Positions 16,160 through 24,957 are shown, counted from the first letter of the stretch. The stretch: DNA of 33,349 bases from Streptacidiphilus carbonis (GCF_000787775.1 NZ_BBPM01000004.1:59517-92865); one strand, 5' to 3'. A program made the numbers and translations. The notes: generated by a model from the letters alone, not told the origin.

Positions 16160-16935
16160 TGGGTGGCCTCCGCCGTGCGGCTCTGGCGTCGGGTCACCGC
16201 GTTGTCGGTGGCACCGGTGATCGCGGCGATGATGGTTTCCTGGCTGGTCCCGTGGACCGGGAACGTCCCGTTGTTCTTGCCGAGGCGCAGCACCGCGACC
16301 CGGTCGGCGACGGCGCGCACGTCGACCATGTTGTGGCTGATCAGGATGACGCCGAGGCCGCGCTCACGCAGCCGCTCGACCAGGTCGAGGACCTGGGCGG
16401 TCTGCTCGACGCCGAGGGCGGCGGTGGGCTCGTCCAGGATGACGACCTTGGGGTCGCCGATCAGCGAGCGGGCGATGGCCACCACCTGGCGCTGGCCGCC
16501 GGAGAGGCTGGCGACCGGTATGCGCACGCTGGGGATGCGGATGGACAGGGTGCTGAGCAGCTCCGAGGCCTTCTGCTCCATGGTGACCTCGTCCAGGGTG
16601 CCGCGGCGCTTCAACTCGCGGCCCAGGTAGAGGTTGTTGACGACGTCCAGGTTGTCGCAGAGCGCCAGGTCCTGGTAGACGGTGGCGACGCCGAGGTGCT
16701 GGGCGTCCTGCGGCCGGTGGATGTTGACCGGCCGGCCCTCCCACTCGATCTGGCCCTCGTCGATCGGGTGAACTCCCGCGATCGTCTTGACCAGGGTGGA
16801 CTTGCCGGCGCCGTTGTCGCCGACCAGGGCGACCACCTCACCGGCGTGGACCTCGAGCTCGACATCCGTCAGTACCTGGACGGCGCCAAAGCGCTTGGAG
16901 ACCCCGCGCAACGCCAGTACGGGTGCGCTTGTCAC
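16156..16935 (-). CDS. xylG: Sugar ABC transporter ATP-binding protein, single-domain XylG-like
   Basis: A 259-residue nucleotide-binding protein that drives import. Walker A is VGDNGAGKSTLVK, the Q-loop region is VATVYQDLALCDNL, the signature is SLSGGQRQVVAIAR, Walker B is VVILDEPTAALG, and the switch histidine lies in LISHNMVD. Only one ATPase domain is present, whereas E. coli XylG and RbsA are about 500 residues with two, so this protein would have to act as a homodimer. The GTG at 16935 has AAGGAG (16945-16950 on the minus strand) 9 nt upstream, and longer in-frame sequence lacks family similarity. It overlaps xylH by 4 nt. A 291-nt gap with hairpins separates it from the binding-protein gene, so it may be expressed at a lower level than xylF. 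Confidence 0.87.
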   Translation of the reverse strand: MTSAPVLALRGVSKRFGAVQVLTDVELEVHAGEVVALVGDNGAGKSTLVKTIAGVHPIDEGQIEWEGRPVNIHRPQDAQHLGVATVYQDLALCDNLDVVNNLYLGRELKRRGTLDEVTMEQKASELLSTLSIRIPSVRIPVASLSGGQRQVVAIARSLIGDPKVVILDEPTAALGVEQTAQVLDLVERLRERGLGVILISHNMVDVRAVADRVAVLRLGKNNGTFPVHGTSQETIIAAITGATDNAVTRRQSRTAEATQ

Positions 16936-17127
16936 GTGAACCAACTCCTTAACCACCCGGTGCCTCGGGTGGGTTGCCGCGCCGTCCCGGGCGCAGACGG
17001 GTATGCGGTACACCAGATTTTTCGGGGAGCGACCCCCCGTACCCCCACGTCAAGCCGCCGTCGGGCGGCCGCCGGTGACGTGATCGGACCGGGCGAACGG
17101 GGCTGACGCCCCGTCAACTGCCCATGG

Positions 17128-17151
17128 TCCCGCGCCGAGCCCCGCGCGGGA
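17128..17151 (-). terminator. Hairpin between xylF and xylG
   Basis: TCCCGCGC (17128-17135) pairs perfectly with GCGCGGGA (17144-17151) over an 8-nt loop, 76-99 nt after the xylF stop. A weaker ACGGGG/CCCCGT stem lies at 17097-17114. In sugar ABC operons such intercistronic stems often protect the abundant binding-protein mRNA or attenuate downstream genes; which applies here is inference. Confidence 0.45.
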
Positions 17152-17226
17152 ATCCTTCCGGCTTGTGGCCGGGACCGGATCTCCTGCGCGGGGCGGTCGG
17201 GCTGGGTTGCTGCTCGTCAGTGCTGC

Positions 17227-18354
17227 CTACTGGATGCCGGCGGCGGTGCAGGCGGCCTTGTACGCCGCGGTGCAGATGTCGCTGGCGCTCCACAGCTGGT
17301 CCTTGACGACCGTGGACTCGACGTTCGCCTTGGTCACCAGCTGCGGGGTCAGCAGGTCCGAGGGGACGCTGTCGCCGGAGCCGCTGGTCTTGGTGGTGGT
17401 GGCGACCGAGGAGATGCTCTGGCCGTTCAGCAGGTCGACCGCGAGGGTCGCGGCGGCGTCGGCCTCGGGCTTGTAGGCCTTGTAGACCGTGTAGGCCTGG
17501 GTGCCGGAGACGATCCGCTGGATCGCGTCGAGCTGCGCGTCCTGGCCGCCGATCGGCAGGTTGCTGATGCCGGCGTTCTTCATCGAGGTGACGATACCGG
17601 CGGCCATGCCGTCGTTGGCCGAGTAGAAGCCGGCGATGTTCTTGGCGCCGAGCTGGTTGATCGCGGCCGCAGCCTTCTGGGCCGCGACGTCGGCCTTCCA
17701 CAGACCCGAGGCGTCGTAGGCGATGTCGACCTTGCCCGCGACAGCGGACTTGAAGCCGGACTTGAAGTCGGCGGCGTTCGGGTCGGCCGAGTCGCCGTCG
17801 ATCTCGACGATCTTGGCGGTCGGGGTGGCCTTGGAGCCGAGGGCGTCCAGCAGGCCCTGGCCCTGCAGCTTGCCGACGGCCACGTTGTCGAAGGACACGT
17901 AGGCGGAGACGGCACCCTGGGCGAGACGGTCGTACGCGACGACCTTGACACCCTTGGCGACGGCCGCGGTGACCGAGGACTTGATGGCGGCGGCGTCCTG
18001 CGCGTCGAGGATGAGGACCTTGACGCCGGCGTTGATCATGGTGGTGACCTGCTGCGCCTGGGTGGCGGGGCTGCCCGCGGCGTTGGCGTACTGGACCTGG
18101 ACGCTGGGCGCCAGTTCCTTGATCTTCGCCTCGATCAGCGGCTTGTCGAACTTCTCGTAGCGGGTGGTCTGGTTCTCCGGGAGGAGCAGACCGATGGTGC
18201 CGGCGCCGCCGGCGGCGGCCGAGGAGCCGCTGCTCGCGGCAGCCGAGGTGGAGGAGGAGCTGGAGCTGCTGCCGGCCTTGCCACAAGCAGCCATACCGAG
18301 CGCCATCGAGACTGCAGCAGTCGCGACGACAGTGCGGCGAAGAGAAGTGTTCAT
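17227..18354 (-). CDS. xylF: Sugar-binding lipoprotein of ABC transporter, XylF-like
   Basis: A 375-residue periplasmic-binding-protein-like lipoprotein that captures the sugar outside the cell. The signal peptide is MNTSLRRTVVATAAVSM, and the lipobox LGMAAC places the lipidated cysteine at position 24. A Ser/Ala linker follows to about residue 50. The type-I sugar-binding fold begins GTIGLLLPENQTTRYEKF and includes VLILDAQDAAAI, VVAYDRLAQGA and GFYSANDGMAAGI, all typical of the XylF/ChvE group. A GGGAGG sequence sits about 11 nt before the ATG at 18354. The gene is first in the transport operon, 121 nt downstream of the ROK regulator on the same strand, with its own candidate promoter in the gap. 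Confidence 0.88.
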   Translation of the reverse strand: MNTSLRRTVVATAAVSMALGMAACGKAGSSSSSSSTSAAASSGSSAAAGGAGTIGLLLPENQTTRYEKFDKPLIEAKIKELAPSVQVQYANAAGSPATQAQQVTTMINAGVKVLILDAQDAAAIKSSVTAAVAKGVKVVAYDRLAQGAVSAYVSFDNVAVGKLQGQGLLDALGSKATPTAKIVEIDGDSADPNAADFKSGFKSAVAGKVDIAYDASGLWKADVAAQKAAAAINQLGAKNIAGFYSANDGMAAGIVTSMKNAGISNLPIGGQDAQLDAIQRIVSGTQAYTVYKAYKPEADAAATLAVDLLNGQSISSVATTTKTSGSGDSVPSDLLTPQLVTKANVESTVVKDQLWSASDICTAAYKAACTAAGIQ

Positions 18355-18384
18355 CGTTTGGGGTGCCTCCCTGACGCGGTCGCC

Positions 18385-18420
18385 ACTTTGCGACCGAGGT
18401 GTGAGGGAGTCAACCTCCCT
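18385..18420 (-). promoter_or_regulatory. xylF promoter candidate with overlapping inverted repeat
   Basis: Reading leftward, TTGACT (18413-18408) and CAAAGT (18390-18385) are separated by 17 bp. This gives a good -35, a weak -10 and a short leader before the GGGAGG and ATG at 18354. AGGGAG (18404-18409) and CTCCCT (18415-18420) form a 6-5-6 inverted repeat over the -35 box, a plausible operator for the adjacent ROK protein. Confidence 0.45.
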
Positions 18421-18475
18421 GGTGAGGCTGGCGTCAATAAGTAAATCCTCACCGCCGCCAATCCGAACCTTTTCG

Positions 18476-19702
18476 TTATCTTCCTGAAGGCACGACCGCA
18501 ACAGAACGGCCCGAATCCCTACCGTCGGTGGCCGGCAATGCCCCAGAGTCACCCATCTCCGACATGACCAGGGCCAATGCCCCGAGCACCTCGGCGCGGC
18601 CGCCCAGGGTGCCGGGGACCACCGACAGTTGGCGGGCCGCGCTGGGGATGGCGTAGCGGGCCACCGACTCCCGGATCGGGTCCAGCACCAGGTCACCGGC
18701 CTCGGCGAGGTCTCCGCCGAGGATCACCCGGCGCGGGTTCAGCAGATTGCAGAGGTTGGCGACGCCGGTGCCGATCTGCCGGCCCACGTCGGCCAGCACC
18801 CGCCTGCAGCCCAGGTCGCCGCGCTGGGCCAGCTGGACCACCTTGGACAGCGTCAGATCGGTGCCGTGGCTGCTGCTGAGCAGGTTCAGGACGTGACGTG
18901 AGCCGACGAAGGTCTCCAGGCAGCCGCGGTTGCCGCAGCGGCACACCGGGCCCGACTCGTCCAGGGTGATGTGGCCGATCTCGCCGGCCGTCCCGCCCGG
19001 TCCGCGGTAGATCTGGCCCGAGATCACCAGTCCCGCGCCGACGCCGCTGGCGACCTTGATGTAGGCCAGGTCGGAAAGGCCGCGACCGGCCCCCCAGACC
19101 AGCTCGCCGAGCGCGCCCAGGTTGGCGTCGTTGTCGACGTAGACCGGCATCCCCAGCCGGCTGGAGAGCTCGCGCCCCGGGGCGATCCCGGTCCAGCCGG
19201 GCAGGATCGCGGTGGAGCCCAGCGCCCCGGTCTCGCCGTCGATGGGCCCGGGCACGCCCAGGCCGACCCCGATCACCTTGTCCGACCGGAACCCGGTCTG
19301 CTCCAGCAGCCGGGCCACCAGCTGCTCGGCCCGGCCGAAGCCCTGGTCCGCCGAGGCGTCGGTGTCCAGCGGCTCGCTCTCCTCGGCCAGCACCCGGTGC
19401 GCCAGGTTGCCCACCGCCACCCGGAGGTGCGAGTGGCCGAAGTCCACGCCCACCACGATCCCGGCGTCGGCGCTCAGCGAGACGCTGCGGGCCCGCCGCC
19501 CGCCGGAGGAGGTCGGGGTGACCACGACCGTGCCGACGTCCTTCAGCTCGCGCACGATGTTGGACACCGTGGCGGCCGACAACCCGGTGGTCCTGGCGAT
19601 CTCGGCCTGGGTCAGTGAGCCGGCCATCCGGACCGCCCTCAGCACCCGTTCCAGATTGGCCCGATGCAGAGAGGACTGCGATCCTGGCGTGTCCACGGAC
19701 AT
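18476..19702 (-). CDS. ROK-family transcriptional regulator, Rok7B7-like
   Basis: A 408-residue repressor-type ROK protein. An N-terminal winged helix-turn-helix (LTQAEIARTTGLSAATVSNI, about residues 30-50, then GRRARSVSL) precedes a sugar-kinase-like domain with VVGVDFGHSHLRVAVG (phosphate 1 motif), VYVDNDANLGALGE and GGTAGEIGHI. The zinc motif VCRCGNRGCLETF starts at Cys254. Sugar or sugar-phosphate binding to the ROK domain is expected to change DNA binding. In Streptomyces coelicolor the ROK gene rok7B7 adjoins xylFGH and has been linked to xylose transport and carbon control; the same gene order supports orthology here but does not prove it. ATG 19702 has GGGAGGG 6 nt upstream. The gene ends in TAA. 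Confidence 0.87.
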   Translation of the reverse strand: MSVDTPGSQSSLHRANLERVLRAVRMAGSLTQAEIARTTGLSAATVSNIVRELKDVGTVVVTPTSSGGRRARSVSLSADAGIVVGVDFGHSHLRVAVGNLAHRVLAEESEPLDTDASADQGFGRAEQLVARLLEQTGFRSDKVIGVGLGVPGPIDGETGALGSTAILPGWTGIAPGRELSSRLGMPVYVDNDANLGALGELVWGAGRGLSDLAYIKVASGVGAGLVISGQIYRGPGGTAGEIGHITLDESGPVCRCGNRGCLETFVGSRHVLNLLSSSHGTDLTLSKVVQLAQRGDLGCRRVLADVGRQIGTGVANLCNLLNPRRVILGGDLAEAGDLVLDPIRESVARYAIPSAARQLSVVPGTLGGRAEVLGALALVMSEMGDSGALPATDGRDSGRSVAVVPSGR

Positions 19703-19765
19703 GTTCCACCCTCCCAGGACCTGGCGACACGACCGTCCACCAGGGCCCGCCGCGTCATTGCGGCC

Positions 19766-19799
19766 AAGCTCAGTTACAACTTATGAAGCCTAAGCTCAG
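19766..19799 (-). promoter_or_regulatory. Direct repeats upstream of the ROK gene
   Basis: AAGCTCAG occurs at 19766-19773 and 19792-19799, 26 bp apart, in an A/T-richer patch (TTACAACTTATGAAGCCTAA between them). The patch lies 64-97 nt before the ROK start, where a promoter and autoregulatory site would be expected. No clear -35/-10 pair was found. Confidence 0.35.
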
Positions 19800-19915
19800 C
19801 CAATGGGGCGATGTCCCGTCAAGGCTGAAGGCCGATCGTTGCGAAACCTATGCCGGGATGCTGAAGGATTGGGATGATTTGCCCAGCAGGATTATTTGGT
19901 GGCGCCAGGCCGATC

Positions 19916-19941
19916 CGTCCGCTCAGTCGACCGAGCGGACG
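19916..19941 (-). terminator. Hairpin over the MFS transporter stop
   Basis: CGTCCGCTC (19916-19924) pairs perfectly with GAGCGGACG (19933-19941) across an 8-nt loop. It overlaps the leftward TGA stop at 19925-19923. It would end the MFS transcript before the ROK promoter region. Confidence 0.55.
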
Positions 19942-21203
19942 TTCCGGACCAGCACTCCGCCCAGCACTGTGACCACCGCCGTGGCCAGATACAGCGCGGT
20001 GTAGCCGCCCAGAAAGGCGACGATCGGCGCGGCCAGGGCGGGGGCCAGCACCTGCGGGCCCGAGTTCGCGACATTGATCACACCCAGGTCCTTGGCCCGG
20101 TCCAGGGCGGCCGGCAGCACCTGGGTCACCAGTGCCTGGTCCACCGCGAGGTAGATCCCGAAACCCGCGCCGAGGACCGCGGCGGCCAGCATCGCCGCCG
20201 TCCAGGAGTGAACGAAGGCGAGCAGGACCGCAGCCACCGCCATCACCCCGCAGCTGAGCGCCACGAACGGCTTGCGACGCCCGCGCCGGTCGGAGATCCG
20301 GCCGACCGGGACGGCGGTGGCCGCGGCGAACAGGGTGTAGATCACGGTCAGGACCAGCACGCCGGTGCCGGGGTCGCCGTAGTGGACCGAGTCGGTCAGG
20401 TAGAAGAGCAGGTAGAGCGTGCCCAGGGCGTTGCCGAGGTTGATCAGGAATCGGGTCAGCCAGGCCCAGGCGAAGTCGGGGTGGGCACCGGGGCTGATCC
20501 ACAGGCCGGCCAGGATCCGGCGCAGGTCCAGTGCCGGCCGCAGCGCCCGCGGCAGCACCGGCTCGGGGAAGCGCAGCGCGAAGGGCAGTGCGAACACCAC
20601 GGTGAGCAGGGCCAGAGTGCCGTAGCCGGACCAGATCCCGGTGAACAGCAGGGTGGTCAGCAGCGCGCCGAGGACCAGCCCGAAGGACTGCATGATCCCG
20701 GTCCAGCCGGAGACCTCGGCCCGCTGTCCGACCGGGACGGTGTCGGCGACCGGGGTGGTCACCCCGGCCAGCATGCCGTTCAGCCCCGCCTGGGCGACGC
20801 ACCAGCCCAGGGCCACACCAGGCACCGAGTGCTGGGCTGCGGTGAGGGCGAGTCCGGCCGCCCCGGCCAGGGCGCCGCCGACGATCCAGGGGCGGCGGCG
20901 GCCCCAGCGGCTCACGGTGCGGTCCGAGAGGGCGCCGGCCAGCGGGTTGGCGAAGACGGCGACCAGCGCGCCGGCCCCGGTGACCCAGGCGAGTGCGGTC
21001 GACTTGTGCGCCGGGTCGATGTGTTCCAGCTGCAGCGGTAGCAGGATCTGGATCGGCGTCATAAAAGCCATGAAGACAGCCAGCGTGGACAGGCTCAGTG
21101 CGGCCGTCCAGCCGGCCCGGACCCGGACGGTGGGCTCACCGAGGCCTGCGGGGCCCGGCGTGCCCGGTCCGTCGAGCGGTGTGTCCACACTGAGCCCGGG
21201 CAT
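19923..21203 (-). CDS. MFS transporter, probably glycoside uptake
   Basis: A 426-residue major facilitator with 12 predicted helices. The family loop 2-3 motif is ANPLAGALSDRTVSRWGRRR, and its second-half counterpart is VGRISDRRGRRKPFV. Hydrophobic segments run throughout, for example ALSLSTLAVFMAFM near the start and LYLATAVVTVLGGVLV at the end. It is paired with a GH1 beta-glucosidase on the same strand and with a shared palindromic operator, so uptake of a beta-glucoside or its aglycone-linked form is the likely job; the substrate is not readable. ATG 21203 (MPGLSVDTPL) is chosen because GGGAG sits about 5 nt upstream. ATG 21227 lacks one and abuts the operator palindrome. Confidence 0.82.
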   Translation of the reverse strand: MPGLSVDTPLDGPGTPGPAGLGEPTVRVRAGWTAALSLSTLAVFMAFMTPIQILLPLQLEHIDPAHKSTALAWVTGAGALVAVFANPLAGALSDRTVSRWGRRRPWIVGGALAGAAGLALTAAQHSVPGVALGWCVAQAGLNGMLAGVTTPVADTVPVGQRAEVSGWTGIMQSFGLVLGALLTTLLFTGIWSGYGTLALLTVVFALPFALRFPEPVLPRALRPALDLRRILAGLWISPGAHPDFAWAWLTRFLINLGNALGTLYLLFYLTDSVHYGDPGTGVLVLTVIYTLFAAATAVPVGRISDRRGRRKPFVALSCGVMAVAAVLLAFVHSWTAAMLAAAVLGAGFGIYLAVDQALVTQVLPAALDRAKDLGVINVANSGPQVLAPALAAPIVAFLGGYTALYLATAVVTVLGGVLVRNVRSVD

Positions 21204-21228
21204 CTGCACTCCCAACCCACCGCGCATG

Positions 21229-21251
21229 GAACATGAGGTGATCTCATGTTC
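21229..21251. promoter_or_regulatory. Perfect palindromic operator at the MFS promoter
   Basis: GAACATGAG (21229-21237), spacer GTGAT, CTCATGTTC (21243-21251) is a perfect 9-5-9 inverted repeat. It begins 25 nt before the MFS start and would cover the transcription start predicted from the adjacent -10. The same architecture recurs at 22728-22750. Confidence 0.75.
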
Positions 21252-21256
21252 GCGCG

Positions 21257-21285
21257 AGTGTAGTGGCGGCCCGGACCGCTGGGAA
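21257..21285 (-). promoter_or_regulatory. Candidate promoter of the MFS gene
   Basis: Reading leftward, TTCCCA (21285-21280) and TACACT (21262-21257) are 17 bp apart. Transcription would start near 21250, inside the palindrome, so a bound repressor would block initiation directly. Confidence 0.45.
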
Positions 21286-21351
21286 GGGGTCGGGGTCCGG
21301 TCCGCCACGGGGTCGGTCCGCGACGGGTCGGCCGCGGCCTGGGCGGCCGGG

Positions 21352-22698
21352 TCAGCCGCGGCGGTGCTCGGCGATCCGGTCGCGGTACCAGGCGTAGGAG
21401 GCCTTGGGGGTCCGGACCTGGGTCCCGAAGTCCACATGGACCAGGCCGAAGCGCTGGTGGAACCCCTCGGCCCACTCGAAGTTGTCCAGCAGCGACCAGG
21501 TGAAGTAGCCGCGGACGTCCACGCCCCGGGCCACCGCCTCGGCCACCGCGTCGATATGGTCGCGCAGGTACGTGATCCTGTCCCCGTCGTCGACCACGCC
21601 GTGCACCGGCCGGTCCGGCTGCGAGCAGCCGTTCTCGGTGACCCACAGCGGCGGCAGCGCGTCGCCGTACCGCTCCGCTGTCCCCACCAGCAGCTCGGTG
21701 AGCCCGTCCGGCACCACCGGCCAGCCGAACGCGGTGCGCGGGTACGCCTCCTCGGGCTCGGCCAGATCGAAGGGCAGCGGGCCCCCCGGGGTCTCCGGCG
21801 CCTTGATCCAGGTCGGGTTGTAGTAGTTGAGACCCAGGCCGTCCAGCGGTGCGGCGATGGCCGCCAGGTCGCCGTCCCGGATCAGGCCGCCCCAACCCGG
21901 GTCGGCCACACCGTAGTCGGAGAGGTCGGGATAGCGGCCGAGCAGCAGCGGATCGTTGAACAGCCGGTTGTGCAGGTTGTCGTAGGCCCCGGCGGCCGCG
22001 AGGTCCGCGGCGGTCCCGGCGGCCGGGCGGACCGGCGTGCAGTTGTTGGCGATCAGCACCTGCCCGGCGCCGTGCGCCCGCAGTGCGGCCACCGCCAGTC
22101 CGTGGGCCAGCAGTTGGTGGTGCGCCGCCGGGAGCGCGTCCAGCATCAGCGCCCGGCCGGGGGCGTGGACGCCGAAGGCGTAGCCGTAGGCCATGTGCAC
22201 GAACGGTTCGTTGAGGGTGATCCAGCGGCCGACCCGGTCGGCCAGGCGGTCCGCGGTGACCGCCGCGTACTCGGCGAAGCGGTGCGCGGTGTCCCGGTTC
22301 AGCCAGCCGTTCTGCTGCTCCAGGACCTGCGGGAGGTCCCAGTGGTACAGCGTCGGGACGGGGTCGATCCCGGCCCCGAGCAGTTCGTCCACCAGCCGGT
22401 CGTAGAAGTCCAGGCCGGCCTGGTTGACCCGGCCGGAGCCGGTCGGCAGGATCCGCGGCCAGGAGACCGAGAAGCGGTAGGCGTCCAGGCCGAGGCCCTT
22501 CATCAGGGCCACGTCCTCGGGGAAGCGGTGGTAGTGGTCGCAGGCGGTGTCGCCGGTGTGGCCGTCGCGGACCGCGTCCGGACGCCGGGCGAAGGTGTCC
22601 CAGACCGAATCGCCCCTGCCGTCCTCGTGGGCCGCGCCCTCGATCTGGTAGGCGGAGGTGGAGGCGCCCCAGGTGAACGAGGCTGGAAGCTGCGGCAT
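21352..22698 (-). CDS. GH1 beta-glucosidase, intracellular
   Basis: A 448-residue family 1 glycoside hydrolase with a single (beta/alpha)8 barrel. The acid/base is Glu164 in ITLNEPFVHM and the nucleophile is Glu355 in WVTENGCSQ. Other hallmarks are FTWGASTSAYQIEGAA near the start, YRFSVSWPRI, and GYFTWSLLDNFEWAEGF near the end. No signal peptide is visible, so it should cleave beta-glucosides after import, which suits the MFS gene 148 nt downstream. ATG 22698 is preferred to ATG 22752: it begins with the conserved MPQLPASFTWG, has AAGGAG 10 nt upstream, and the longer form would run through the operator at 22728-22750. Confidence 0.93.
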   Translation of the reverse strand: MPQLPASFTWGASTSAYQIEGAAHEDGRGDSVWDTFARRPDAVRDGHTGDTACDHYHRFPEDVALMKGLGLDAYRFSVSWPRILPTGSGRVNQAGLDFYDRLVDELLGAGIDPVPTLYHWDLPQVLEQQNGWLNRDTAHRFAEYAAVTADRLADRVGRWITLNEPFVHMAYGYAFGVHAPGRALMLDALPAAHHQLLAHGLAVAALRAHGAGQVLIANNCTPVRPAAGTAADLAAAGAYDNLHNRLFNDPLLLGRYPDLSDYGVADPGWGGLIRDGDLAAIAAPLDGLGLNYYNPTWIKAPETPGGPLPFDLAEPEEAYPRTAFGWPVVPDGLTELLVGTAERYGDALPPLWVTENGCSQPDRPVHGVVDDGDRITYLRDHIDAVAEAVARGVDVRGYFTWSLLDNFEWAEGFHQRFGLVHVDFGTQVRTPKASYAWYRDRIAEHRRG

Positions 22699-22727
22699 CG
22701 GCGATCCACTCCTTGGCAGTTCTCGAC

Positions 22728-22750
22728 AAACATGAGCTTCATTCGTGTTC
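22728..22750. promoter_or_regulatory. Operator-like palindrome between GH1 and TetR genes
   Basis: AAACATGAG (22728-22736), spacer CTTCA, TTCGTGTTC (22742-22750) has the same 9-5-9 layout as the perfect site at 21229-21251 and matches it at 15 of 18 arm positions. It lies in the 93-nt divergent region. TAGCGT (22767-22762, minus) is a candidate -10 for the GH1 gene, and TACACC (22766-22771, plus) is one for the TetR gene with its -35 region overlapping the site. Confidence 0.65.
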
Positions 22751-22791
22751 ACTGTTCGCCAACGCTACACCCGATCCGGCAGAGTGGGGGC

Positions 22792-23409
22792 ATGCACACC
22801 GCAGTACGCCGCCGTCCCGTCCAGCGCCGCAGCCTGGAGCGCTTCGAGCGGATCCTGGACTCCTGCGCCGAGCTCCTGGACGAGGTCGGCTACACCGCCC
22901 TCACCACCAAGGAGGTGGCCCGCCGGGCGCAGGTGCCGATCGGCACCCTGTACCAGTTCTTCCCCGGCGTCGAGGGGCTGCTCGGCGCGCTCGCCGAGCG
23001 CAATCTGGAGCACTTCACCGACCGGCTGGCCCGCCGGGTCGAGGCCGAGCAGCCCGCCCACGCCGGCGCGCTGGTCGACCTGGCGGTCGAGGAGTACGTC
23101 GCCATGCACCGCTCCGTCCCCGGCTTCGGGGTGGTGGACTTCGGCGCGGTCGGCATCACCGAGGACGAGCACAACCTGCATCTGCTCGACGAGGTGCTGG
23201 ACAACAACTCGGCGGTGGCCGAACGCCTGTGGACCTTCGCCGCCGACCTGCTGGGCACCGGCGGCGACCGCCCCGACCCGAGGCTCTCCCTGCGCATCGC
23301 GCTGGAGTGCGCGGACGCCGTCCTCCGCCTCGCGTTCCGCACCGATCCCGAGGGCGACCCGGCCCTGATCGCCGAGTGCAAGCGGCTGCTGCGCGGCTAC
23401 CTGTCCTGA
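22792..23409 (+). CDS. TetR-family transcriptional regulator of the GH1/MFS unit
   Basis: A 205-residue one-component regulator. The N-terminal HTH (about residues 20-65) reads RILDSCAELLDEVGYTALTT, then KEVARRAQVPIGTLYQFFP, the usual TetR helix 2-3 and recognition helix. The rest is an all-helical ligand-binding and dimerisation domain with no strong family match that I recognise. The ATG at 22792 has only a weak purine-rich GTGGGGG upstream. The gene is divergent from the GH1 gene, and the shared 9-5-9 palindrome in the gap and before the MFS gene supports local repression plus autoregulation. TetR control of a beta-glucosidase is less common than LacI or ROK control. A convergent hairpin terminator separates it from the chitinase gene. 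Confidence 0.88.
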   Translation: MHTAVRRRPVQRRSLERFERILDSCAELLDEVGYTALTTKEVARRAQVPIGTLYQFFPGVEGLLGALAERNLEHFTDRLARRVEAEQPAHAGALVDLAVEEYVAMHRSVPGFGVVDFGAVGITEDEHNLHLLDEVLDNNSAVAERLWTFAADLLGTGGDRPDPRLSLRIALECADAVLRLAFRTDPEGDPALIAECKRLLRGYLS

Positions 23410-23424
23410 CGCCGTGGACGCCGA

Positions 23425-23458
23425 GTGCCCGCCGCGAGGTCCTCCACGCGGCGGGCAC
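23425..23458. terminator. Bidirectional terminator between TetR and chitinase genes
   Basis: GTGCCCGCCGCG (23425-23436) pairs perfectly with CGCGGCGGGCAC (23447-23458) over a 10-nt loop. It lies in the 63-nt gap between two convergent stops (23409 and 23473), so it can serve both. Confidence 0.75.
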
Positions 23459-23472
23459 GGCATGTTCTGCTG

Positions 23473-24813
<1,341 letters not shown>

Positions 24814-24846
24814 GAGCGACCCTCTCAGGGGGTGAGCAGCGCAAAA

Positions 24847-24862
24847 ATTGGTCTGGACCAAG
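24847..24862 (-). promoter_or_regulatory. DasR-responsive element (dre)-like box in the chitinase promoter
   Basis: ATTGGTCTGGACCAAG matches the known Streptomyces dre consensus ACTGGTCTAGACCACT at 12 of 16 positions, including the TGGTC and GACCA arms. Read leftward, TGGTCCAGACCA resembles the 12-bp repeats described in Streptomyces chitinase promoters. Only one copy is present. It starts 34 nt before the ATG, just after the predicted transcription start, so DasR would act as a repressor. Confidence 0.7.
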
Positions 24863-24871
24863 TGAAGAACA

Positions 24872-24901
24872 GGTATAGGCCAATCACCAGGTTGAGCACA
24901 A
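24872..24901 (-). promoter_or_regulatory. Candidate chitinase promoter
   Basis: Reading leftward, TTGTGC (24901-24896) and TATACC (24877-24872) are 18 bp apart. Transcription would start near 24865, directly upstream of the dre-like box. Confidence 0.45.
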
Positions 24902-24915
24902 GAGGTGAAGAGGAA

Positions 24916-24957
24916 ACAGCAGTGCCCCCGCCGGGGTTCCGGCGGGGGCACTGCTGT
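24916..24957 (-). terminator. Strong hairpin terminator of acnA
   Basis: A perfect 19-bp stem pairs 24916-24934 (beginning ACAGCAGTGCCCCCGCC) with 24939-24957, closed by a GGTT tetraloop. In the leftward direction it is followed by TTCCTCTTCACC. It starts 47 nt after the acnA stop and lies just upstream of the chitinase promoter. Confidence 0.88.
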
